This document shows positions 1 to 4,955 of a stretch of DNA of 9,389 nucleotides, piece by piece. The stretch is taken from positions 6,739-16,127 of the forward strand of contig JAUNBV010000024.1 of the NCBI GenBank assembly GCA_030526885.1, given 5' to 3'. Within the stretch, counting starts at the first letter, position 1. Each line of letters opens with the position of its first letter. A program made the translations under genes and the position numbers. The notes below the pieces were generated by a model. The model had not been told where the DNA came from. It worked only from the letters and a program-made list of their open reading frames with translations, and did no database searches. The stretch is from Syntrophomonadaceae bacterium. GTDB lineage: Bacteria; Bacillota; Syntrophomonadia; Syntrophomonadales; Syntrophomonadaceae.

Positions 1-672
1 ATACTGCCTGACCTTTCCGGTTTTATCGCGCTCTCCCACCAGCAGCCATACCGGACACGGTATTTCGAGGTGGCACACTTCCTCTATCAATCCGGTAAAG
101 CCAAGATACATCAGATGGCAGAGTTCATCCTTATCATAGGTGCGCAGCATGTCCAGCATATTGCGTTGACCGCGAGCGGTGATGCAACACATCTTTGCCA
201 TTGCGGTGCGCAGCGTTGTATCCGGGAAAAGATGCGCCATCCATTCAATCTGCTTCAGCCACCAAAAATCCCATTTACTATAGTAAACCGGTCCGTAGGG
301 ACAGGTGCCGATGCCCAAAAAACCTTCCACCATATCAGGGTGCTTTTTGATAAATGACTGCGCCACAAAGCCTCCCGCGGACTGACCGACAAGCACGGCT
401 TGGCCAATGGATTCCACCTCCAGAATACGCCGCAACTCGTCCGCGAGATTGGCATAGGAAAATCCGTTATAGGGCCTCGATTTGCCATGAGCCGGCGCAT
501 CCCACACGATGATAACGTAGTCCTTGGCAAAAGCCTTGACCTGCAGGTCAAAAAGCCGGTGATCTGCTGTCAGTCCGGGAAGAAACACCAGGGTCCTCGA
601 AGCATGGCCTTGGTTGGATGAAATCCAGTAATACGTTTTGCCACGTTCAGAGGTGACATATCTTTCTTGCAT
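1..672 (-). CDS. alpha/beta hydrolase, partial (C-terminus beyond the window)
   Basis: My translation gives 224 residues with no stop; the 3' end lies off the left edge. The fold is recognisable from LPGL near residues 31-34 (oxyanion region), WDAPAHGKS at 57-65, and the nucleophile elbow G-Q-S-A-G at 96-100 with Ser98 as the likely nucleophile. VGERD at 212-216 offers Asp216 as the likely catalytic acid. The catalytic His would lie in the missing part. The ATG at 672-670 is preceded on the minus strand by AAGGGGAG at a 10-base spacing, which supports this start. No signal peptide is visible, so the product should be cytoplasmic. The family covers esterases, lipases, haloalkane dehalogenases and C-C hydrolases, and nothing here fixes the substrate; the aromatic cap segment around 126-147 (YSKWDFWW) may shape the pocket. 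It is separated from the other genes by a long intergenic region and is probably transcribed alone or with genes to the left. Confidence 0.88.
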   Translation of the reverse strand, partial: MQERYVTSERGKTYYWISSNQGHASRTLVFLPGLTADHRLFDLQVKAFAKDYVIIVWDAPAHGKSRPYNGFSYANLADELRRILEVESIGQAVLVGQSAGGFVAQSFIKKHPDMVEGFLGIGTCPYGPVYYSKWDFWWLKQIEWMAHLFPDTTLRTAMAKMCCITARGQRNMLDMLRTYDKDELCHLMYLGFTGLIEEVCHLEIPCPVWLLVGERDKTGKVRQY

Positions 673-703
673 TGTGAAATCGCTCCCCTTTCACCCATAC
701 AGT

Positions 704-735
704 GGCGCTTACACGTTTCCATTCATTTAAGCGCC
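704..735. promoter_or_regulatory. 8-bp perfect inverted repeat, possible operator of the hydrolase gene
   Basis: GGCGCTTA at 704-711 and TAAGCGCC at 728-735 are exact reverse complements separated by 16 bases. The repeat lies 31 bases upstream of the hydrolase start codon, where a repressor or activator site would be expected. The spacer is AT-rich. No T-run follows on either strand, so it is not an intrinsic terminator. I do not recognise the regulator. The half-sites are 24 bases apart centre to centre, so two helical turns is a reasonable geometry for a dimeric protein, but the repeat could also be chance. Confidence 0.35.
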
Positions 736-762
736 TAACCGGCCATTAGCTCGCTTGCTGCG

Positions 763-771
763 TGTTATTAT
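763..771 (+). promoter_or_regulatory. candidate extended -10 promoter element
   Basis: TGT followed by TATTAT (766-771) matches the extended -10 form TGnTATAAT with one mismatch. No good -35 box lies at 16-18 bases upstream (the best is CCATTA), but extended -10 promoters need this less. Transcription would begin near 778 and meet the intrinsic terminator ending near 892. The assignment rests on the motif alone. Confidence 0.3.
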
Positions 772-777
772 GTTCAG

Positions 778-892
778 TCACAGCTGTTTTAGGAAACAAG
801 GCGCCGGCTTCCGGCCCAGACCCGGCAATAAACGCATTGGCATTTCAATAAACCTACACCACTCTTCAGATAAAGGGTGGTTTGGGCTTTTT
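778..892 (+). ncRNA. candidate small RNA or leader, about 115 nt
   Basis: The stretch between a candidate extended -10 element (763-771) and a strong intrinsic terminator (853-892) could be a self-contained transcript. It contains a G+C-rich hairpin, GCCGG (805-809) with CCGGC (813-817) around a 3-base loop, then a single-stranded AT-rich segment, then the terminator stem. It has no protein gene on the same strand before the terminator, which is what suggests an RNA product. I compared it by eye with common riboswitch classes and do not recognise one. The lipoprotein gene starts more than 320 bases beyond the terminator, which is long for an attenuator but does not exclude one. Boundaries are estimates. 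Confidence 0.3.
853..892 (+). terminator. intrinsic (rho-independent) terminator in the intergenic region
   Basis: CCTACACCACTCTT (853-866) pairs with AAGGGTGGTTTGGG (873-886) around the loop CAGATA. This is a 14-position stem with one C-U mismatch and two wobble pairs, followed directly by CTTTTTAT. The T-run is on the plus strand only, so it ends a rightward transcript. No plus-strand protein gene lies upstream of it, which leaves a small RNA, a leader, or read-through from antisense transcription as what it stops. Confidence 0.65.
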
Positions 893-1045
893 ATCCCCGC
901 GAATGGACATCGGGAAAGAGAGGCTTTTCTCCCATATCCCAAGGCCCGGCGACCGCCCTTTTTCCATAATATTATGCTATCTAAGGCGATTAACCGATGC
1001 CGTTTGCGCCCATGTTTTTCGTGATTATATCTATGCCGTAACAGG

Positions 1046-1074
1046 TTGTCAACGCTTGTTCAAAGCACTAAAAA
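1046..1074 (+). promoter_or_regulatory. candidate promoter upstream of the lipoprotein gene
   Basis: TTGTCA at 1046-1051 (5 of 6 to the -35 consensus) and TAAAAA at 1069-1074 (4 of 6 to the -10 consensus) are separated by 17 bases. This would give a leader of about 135 nt before the lipoprotein start. It is a motif match only and competes with the site closer to the gene. Confidence 0.3.
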
Positions 1075-1146
1075 TGATGCCGATTATTCGTTTCGCCCCT
1101 CTCCGCGAATACTCACTCTACCCCGGGCGAACATGGCCAAGATCAG

Positions 1147-1175
1147 TAGTAATATCATGCCGCATCTTATATAAT
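1147..1175 (+). promoter_or_regulatory. candidate proximal promoter with exact TATAAT
   Basis: TATAAT at 1170-1175 is an exact -10 hexamer about 40 bases before the lipoprotein start codon. The hexamer 17 bases upstream, TAGTAA at 1147-1152, matches the -35 consensus at only 3 of 6 positions, so activity might need an activator. The surrounding AT-rich run (1168-1200) raises the chance of accidental matches. Confidence 0.3.
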
Positions 1176-1215
1176 ATATTAATGGATAGCCAATATTATA
1201 GGAGGTGGATAGCTG

Positions 1216-1782
1216 ATGAGGAAAAATATTTGTATGGTTTTATTGCTGGGAATGTGCCTGGCGTTGGCCGGCTGCGGCGGCGAGGCGGCGCCTACGGAGC
1301 ACGAACAAATGGAGCAGATGGAGCAGCAGTTGACGGCTCTGCAAGCCGAACTGGATGAGTTGAAGGCTTCGATGGCCGAAGGCTATGCGCCTGGAGAGGT
1401 GACCGAGGAGAACAGCGGGACAACTCCGCAAGCCCCTGACCCCCACCCCATCACGGTAATCCCTCCCGCCCCCGATCCATATGGAGTTTTTGATGAGAAA
1501 GCCATGCGAAGCGCCATATCGGATGTGGTTAAACGCATTGACAGCGTGGTGCCTGCCGGCAGCATCAATGATCAGCGCGCTCAATATCTGGAACTGGACC
1601 GCGAGTTGGAACTGCTGGAGGACGAACTGGATTACTATCAAGATGTGGCCGAGCGCGATTTTCGCAATGGCGATATCACTTTTCGCGAGTATCGCGATAT
1701 AGTTTCGGCGCTGGATGAGCTGGAGAATAAGCTGGAGAAAGCCGAGAACGCTCTGGAAAGGACCTTTAAGGTGCTGGATTAG
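1216..1782 (+). CDS. coiled-coil lipoprotein of unknown function
   Basis: The 188-residue product starts with MRKN, a hydrophobic stretch (5-18) and the lipobox L17-A18-G19-C20. It should be exported by Sec, lipidated on Cys20 and anchored to the outer face of the cytoplasmic membrane. Residues about 27-53 (EHEQMEQMEQQL and onward) form a short coiled coil. Residues 68-90 are rich in Pro and acidic residues and look like a linker. Residues 91-188 are predicted helical and strongly charged, with a segment near 151-160 (NGDITFREYR) that loosely resembles the G-x-I-T-x-x-E/F-Y pattern of short C-terminal SHOCT modules. The ATG has AGGAGGTG 8 bases upstream. It is the only plus-strand gene here and ends 3 bases from the end of mobB. 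I recognise no enzyme motif; a structural or envelope-scaffold role is only a guess. Confidence 0.85.
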   Translation: MRKNICMVLLLGMCLALAGCGGEAAPTEHEQMEQMEQQLTALQAELDELKASMAEGYAPGEVTEENSGTTPQAPDPHPITVIPPAPDPYGVFDEKAMRSAISDVVKRIDSVVPAGSINDQRAQYLELDRELELLEDELDYYQDVAERDFRNGDITFREYRDIVSALDELENKLEKAENALERTFKVLD

Positions 1783-1785
1783 AGT

Positions 1786-2268
1786 TTACGGTAAAACATG
1801 CTTTAGAATATGGTCGCACAGAGCCTCCGTTGCGGTAAAATCAAATACCGGGCGGGGGCTTTCCATTAGGAAATCGCTGACATGGGCAATGGTGCCGGGC
1901 AGGCCCATGCTTTCCGTGGCGATATCGCGCCGCAGTACTTCAATTTTAAAAAAGCGTTCATGCTTGTAACCTTCGGTGATGATGATATCGACACCGCTGT
2001 CCTTTAGCTCCTCCAGATAGCTGTCCGGCGGTTGCTCCGCCTGCCGTCGGTAGCGCAGGGTGACATCCGGTGAAACGGTATATACGGCTTGCGCACCGGC
2101 ACCGAACAGCAGGTCGGTGTCGGTGTCGTCACCAAAGGTCAAAACATGGTGGCTGTGCTTGATAACCGCTATTTTCAGGCCGCGCGCCTGTAAAACACCC
2201 AGCAGGCTCACCAGCAGGGTGGTTTTGCCGGAGTCATGTCGGCCCACTATCGAAATCACCGGTATCAT
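1786..2268 (-). CDS. mobB: MobB, molybdopterin-guanine dinucleotide biosynthesis GTP-binding protein
   Basis: MobB is a GTP-binding accessory protein that assists MobA in adding GMP to molybdenum (or tungsten) pterin, giving the guanine dinucleotide cofactor used by enzymes such as formate dehydrogenases. The 160-residue product matches the usual single-domain length. It has the P-loop GRHDSGKTT at 9-17, the family-typical VIKHSHH at 36-42, an acidic DDTDTD at 47-52, and ITEGYKHE at 97-104, matching the conserved EG-(Y/F)-K segment. The ATG lies inside the stop of the aldolase gene (ATGA overlap) with AAGGAGGT 6 bases upstream, so translation is probably coupled to the aldolase. No mobA, moa or moe gene is in the window, so the rest of the cofactor pathway must be elsewhere. 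The link between this gene and the methylthioadenosine genes upstream is unexplained. Confidence 0.9.
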   Translation of the reverse strand: MIPVISIVGRHDSGKTTLLVSLLGVLQARGLKIAVIKHSHHVLTFGDDTDTDLLFGAGAQAVYTVSPDVTLRYRRQAEQPPDSYLEELKDSGVDIIITEGYKHERFFKIEVLRRDIATESMGLPGTIAHVSDFLMESPRPVFDFTATEALCDHILKHVLP

Positions 2269-2282
2269 GGCTGTACCTCCTT
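2265..2282 (-). promoter_or_regulatory. stop-start overlap and ribosome binding site coupling mobB to the aldolase
   Basis: On the minus strand the aldolase stop TGA (2267-2265) and the mobB start ATG (2268-2266) share bases in ATGA. AAGGAGGT at 2282-2275, inside the aldolase codons for Lys-Glu-Val, sits 6 bases before the mobB ATG. This fixes the mobB start and shows that the two genes share a transcript. Confidence 0.85.
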
Positions 2283-2918
2283 AACCCCGTAATCTTTGAA
2301 GGCAGCGCGCAAATCGTTCACCACTTCCGGGGACAGGGGGTGTATCGCACCCAGCGCCTGTGCTTTGAGCGTCACTTCGGCACTTTTTTCCACGATACGT
2401 GCGCGTTTCAGGGCTTCCGGCAGATTGCGGCCCAGCGTCAGCTGCCCGTGATTGGCCAGCAGCACCGCTTGTCCCTGTGCGCCCAGCGCCGACAACACGG
2501 CGGCAGCTAATCTCGCGCTGCCGCAGCGGGCATAAGCTGCGGTCACCACGGGATGCCCGATTATCTGCGCCATCTCCTCCAGCACTACCGGGATAGCCTG
2601 ATTGGCTACGGCAAAAGCCGAGGCATTTACACTGTGTACGTGTACGATGGCCCGCACCTCAGGGCGGGCGCGATAAATGGCCAAATGCAACGGGCTTTCT
2701 ACCGAAGGCCGCCATTTTCCTGCCGCCACTGCGCCATCCATGTCCAACAGCGCCAGATCCTCCGGCTGCATCATCATATAATCCATCCCGCTGGGCGTGA
2801 TGAGTATGTGTTGATCCGCGCGACAACTGGCATTGCCCCAGGTCCCGATGACCAGACCGCTATCCGCCATTTCCCGCATAACGCCGATAAGCTGCGCTCG
2901 GTGCTGTTCGTAGATCAT
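2265..2918 (-). CDS. class II aldolase, FucA/MtnB-like (candidate 5-(methylthio)ribulose-1-phosphate or 5-deoxyribulose-1-phosphate aldolase)
   Basis: Zinc-dependent class II aldolases of the FucA/AraD/MtnB superfamily cleave sugar phosphates to dihydroxyacetone phosphate and an aldehyde; MtnB members dehydrate instead. The 217-residue product is close to FucA (about 215). It shows GTWGNAS at 25-31 and TPSGMDY at 41-47 for phosphate binding. VHVH at 92-95 (His93, His95) and NHG at 156-158 (His157) are the zinc ligands, and Glu74 (in SVES) aligns with the FucA catalytic Glu73. The ATG has AAAGGGTGA about 6 bases upstream. It follows mtnP and mtnA on the same strand, so its likely substrate is the MtnA product, or the 5-deoxy analogue, giving DHAP plus 2-methylthioacetaldehyde or acetaldehyde (inference). 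No mtnD, mtnK, mtnW or mtnX is beside it, which favours the aldolase reaction over the MtnB dehydratase. Fuculose-phosphate aldolase remains possible on sequence alone. Confidence 0.85.
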   Translation of the reverse strand: MIYEQHRAQLIGVMREMADSGLVIGTWGNASCRADQHILITPSGMDYMMMQPEDLALLDMDGAVAAGKWRPSVESPLHLAIYRARPEVRAIVHVHSVNASAFAVANQAIPVVLEEMAQIIGHPVVTAAYARCGSARLAAAVLSALGAQGQAVLLANHGQLTLGRNLPEALKRARIVEKSAEVTLKAQALGAIHPLSPEVVNDLRAAFKDYGVKEVQP

Positions 2919-3048
2919 AAGTTCACCCTTTCCTCTCCCGGTCTCTGTTTCCCGCCAATTTAAAGCGTCACTTCACCGCCTGCGGGGGTATTGTTTCTCT
3001 ATTCCCCGGAGGGTCCCTGTCTGTGGCTTTACGCCTCGCGCTGTCCTG

Positions 3049-4068
3049 TCAAGAGCGGACTTTGCGGCCAAAATCCCAAAACACTCCATCCTCGGTGATG
3101 ATGGCGCTGATCAGCTCATGCGGGGTCACATCAAACGCGGGGTTAAAAACTCTCGCCTCCGGCGGAGCCAAAACCCTCTCGCCTAAGCGGCGGAGCTCGT
3201 CGGGGTCGCGTTCCTCAATGGGGATATCCTGCCCGGTGGCGGTATTTTCATCTATAGTTGAAGCCGGCGCGGCCACATAAAAGGGAATGCCGAAGCTGTG
3301 GGCAAGGATCGCCAGCCCGTAACTGCCGATCTTATTGGCGGTATCGCCGTTGGCCGCAATGCGGTCGGCTCCAATGATTACCGCGTCTATCCGCTGGCGG
3401 TTCATCACTGTCGCCGCCATACTATCGGTGATAAGGGTTACGGGTATGCCATCCTGCATCAGTTCCCACACCGTGAGCCGCGCCCCCTGCAGCAGGGGGC
3501 GGGTCTCGCAGGCATACACCATCTCGATCTTGCCCCTTTGATGGGCCGAACGGATGACGCCCAGGGCGGTACCACAGCCACAGGTAGCCAAAGCTCCGGC
3601 ATTACAAATGGTAAGCACGTTGGCATGGTCCGGCAGCAGAGCCTGTCCGTGCTCGCTGAGGCGAAAGTTGCATTCCGCATCCTCTTGCTGTAAACGCCTG
3701 GCTTCAGTCAACAGAGCGGCAAAAATCACCTCCGGGGGTTCCCCCGCCGCCGTCTCGAACACGGTGCGCATACGGGCCAGAGCGTAGAATAGATTGACCG
3801 CTGTGGGCCGGGTGGCGGCCATGAGGCGCTCAGCGGCCGCATAGTGCCCGGCCAGGCCTTCGGCCGCTCCGGTATAATCGCGCACTGCCAGCGCCATCCC
3901 GTAGGCCGCGCTTACGCCAATAAGGGGAGCGCCGCGCAGCCGCAGGGTGCGGATGGCTGCCGCCACCGCTTCGACACTGTCACACCGTTCCCAGACCTGC
4001 TCCTCCGGCAGGCGATTTTGATTTAGAATATAAAGCTGTTGATTTTCATACGCTATGGTCTTGAGCAT
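3049..4068 (-). CDS. mtnA: S-methyl-5-thioribose-1-phosphate isomerase (MtnA)
   Basis: MtnA converts 5-methylthioribose 1-phosphate to the ribulose 1-phosphate form; relatives also act on 5-deoxyribose 1-phosphate. The 339-residue product has the family length (about 340-350). It carries RLRGAPLIGV at 43-52, the catalytic cysteine segment TICNAGALAT at 153-162 (Cys155), and IGADRIAANGDTANKIG at 232-248 with Asp235. These two residues lie 80 apart, as Cys160 and Asp240 do in the Bacillus subtilis enzyme. AAPASTID at 267-274 is also family-typical and separates it from the related eIF2B regulatory subunits. The ATG has GAGGGA upstream on the minus strand, and the gene begins 17 bases after the mtnP stop, so the two are co-transcribed. 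A 130-base gap without a terminator separates it from the aldolase gene. The product is cytoplasmic. Confidence 0.95.
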   Translation of the reverse strand: MLKTIAYENQQLYILNQNRLPEEQVWERCDSVEAVAAAIRTLRLRGAPLIGVSAAYGMALAVRDYTGAAEGLAGHYAAAERLMAATRPTAVNLFYALARMRTVFETAAGEPPEVIFAALLTEARRLQQEDAECNFRLSEHGQALLPDHANVLTICNAGALATCGCGTALGVIRSAHQRGKIEMVYACETRPLLQGARLTVWELMQDGIPVTLITDSMAATVMNRQRIDAVIIGADRIAANGDTANKIGSYGLAILAHSFGIPFYVAAPASTIDENTATGQDIPIEERDPDELRRLGERVLAPPEARVFNPAFDVTPHELISAIITEDGVFWDFGRKVRS

Positions 4069-4085
4069 AATTTATCCCTCGGGCG

Positions 4086-4886
4086 CTATTGGGCTCCGTC
4101 CGTTTCCTCCTTGGCGGCCATCCACAACGCACAGGTGCAAGGAGCGATGGCATCCACATATGTGAAACTATCCATGACTAAACTTCTCACTTGGCCTATA
4201 CTCCTGCTCATGGATTGCAGCACTTCGGCGTGGGTCAGCTGCCGGGTGCCAATACCGGCGGCCATATTGGTCACGATGGACACATTGGCATAGCATATCC
4301 CCAGTTCCCGCGCCATGCACACCTCGGGCACTCCGGTCATTCCAGCCACATCACCGCCCAGCATCCTGAACATACGCACTTCGGCTGCGGTTTCAAAACG
4401 GGGGCCCTCCGAGCATACATAGCAGCCATCCCGATGCACCGTCTGGCCCTTTTCCTCACCGGAACGGACTATGGCCTCGCGCAGGGCGGGGCAATAGGGT
4501 TGCGTCATATCACAATGCTTTACCCCGTCCTCGCCGCCGTTAAAATAGCTCGTAATCCTCCCCTTGGTAAAATCCAGGAACTGATCGCACAGCACGAAAT
4601 GACCGGGTTGCATATCGATATTAAGTGAACCCACCGCGGCGGTAGCGATGATATTCTCCACTCCAACCTGCTGCAGGGCCTTCAGATTGGCGCGATAATT
4701 AATCAAATGGGGCGGAACGCTGTGATCGCCGCCATGCCGAGGAATAAAAGCTATCTCCATCCCTCGGTAAACGCCCACCTGTACCGCCACCTCGCCGTAA
4801 GGCGTCACAATCTTTTCCAGCCGGGTATCGTCCAACAACTGCGGGTCATACACCCCGGTCCCTCCTATAATCGCAAATCTGGGCAT
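4086..4886 (-). CDS. mtnP: MTAP-family purine nucleoside phosphorylase (MtnP-like, probably 6-oxopurine or methylthioinosine specific)
   Basis: This family cleaves a nucleoside with phosphate to give the free base and a ribose 1-phosphate derivative. The 266-residue product has IGGTGVYD at 7-14 (phosphate loop, Thr10), PRHGGDHSVPPH at 49-60 and NYRAN at 63-67, the GPRFETAAE signature at 161-169, and MTGVPE at 183-188. Classical adenine-specific enzymes have a TDYD-type motif where Asp residues contact the adenine amino group. Here residues 206-211 read TNMAAG. In this family such Asn/Ala substitutions are associated with a switch to 6-oxopurines, as in 6-oxopurine phosphorylases and methylthioinosine phosphorylase. 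A C-x-C motif (Cys250, Cys252) near the C-terminus resembles that of archaeal family members. The ATG has AGGAGGT 7 bases upstream. It heads the mtnP-mtnA-aldolase-mobB group, 69 bases after ftsY. The assignment to family is firm; the substrate is inferred. Confidence 0.92.
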   Translation of the reverse strand: MPRFAIIGGTGVYDPQLLDDTRLEKIVTPYGEVAVQVGVYRGMEIAFIPRHGGDHSVPPHLINYRANLKALQQVGVENIIATAAVGSLNIDMQPGHFVLCDQFLDFTKGRITSYFNGGEDGVKHCDMTQPYCPALREAIVRSGEEKGQTVHRDGCYVCSEGPRFETAAEVRMFRMLGGDVAGMTGVPEVCMARELGICYANVSIVTNMAAGIGTRQLTHAEVLQSMSRSIGQVRSLVMDSFTYVDAIAPCTCALWMAAKEETDGAQ

Positions 4887-4955
4887 ATATATTACCTCCT
4901 GTTATCCTTTTACGCTCCATCCCGCCGCTGCGCATTCAGAGCTTAAGCCCCGTCC

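Larger units (their letters stand above)
673..1215. other. 543-base intergenic region with regulatory elements
   Basis: This stretch separates the minus-strand hydrolase from the plus-strand lipoprotein gene and must hold both promoters. Open frames crossing it have no recognisable domains, no convincing ribosome binding site and odd composition, so I see no protein gene. It holds an inverted repeat near the hydrolase start, an extended -10 element, a G+C-rich hairpin (GCCGG / CCGGC, 805-817), a strong plus-strand intrinsic terminator ending near 892, and AT-rich promoter-like sequence toward 1215. The part from about 893 to 1045 has no feature I can name apart from an AT-rich patch near 966-980. 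Confidence 0.75.

Noticed and set aside
255..551. 98-codon minus-strand open frame inside the hydrolase region
   Set aside because: It is in a different frame from the alpha/beta hydrolase, which carries GQSAG and other family motifs and continues to the window edge.
755..1024. 89-codon plus-strand open frame in the intergenic region
   Set aside because: It runs straight through the intrinsic terminator at 853-892, has no convincing ribosome binding site, and is not protein-like.
882..1358. 158-codon plus-strand open frame spanning the intergenic region and the lipoprotein start
   Set aside because: It overlaps the lipoprotein gene out of frame, starts inside the terminator, and its translation has no domain or normal composition. 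The lipoprotein has a strong ribosome binding site and lipobox.
1670..1699. GCGATA/TATCGC inverted repeat with the palindrome TATCGCGATA near the end of the lipoprotein gene
   Set aside because: It lies within coding sequence, and no T-run follows on either strand, so it does not qualify as a terminator for this gene or mobB.
4086..4886. Naming the phosphorylase an ordinary adenine-specific MTA phosphorylase
   Set aside because: The TNMAAG segment lacks the adenine-contacting Asp residues, so the family name is kept but the classical specificity is not assumed.
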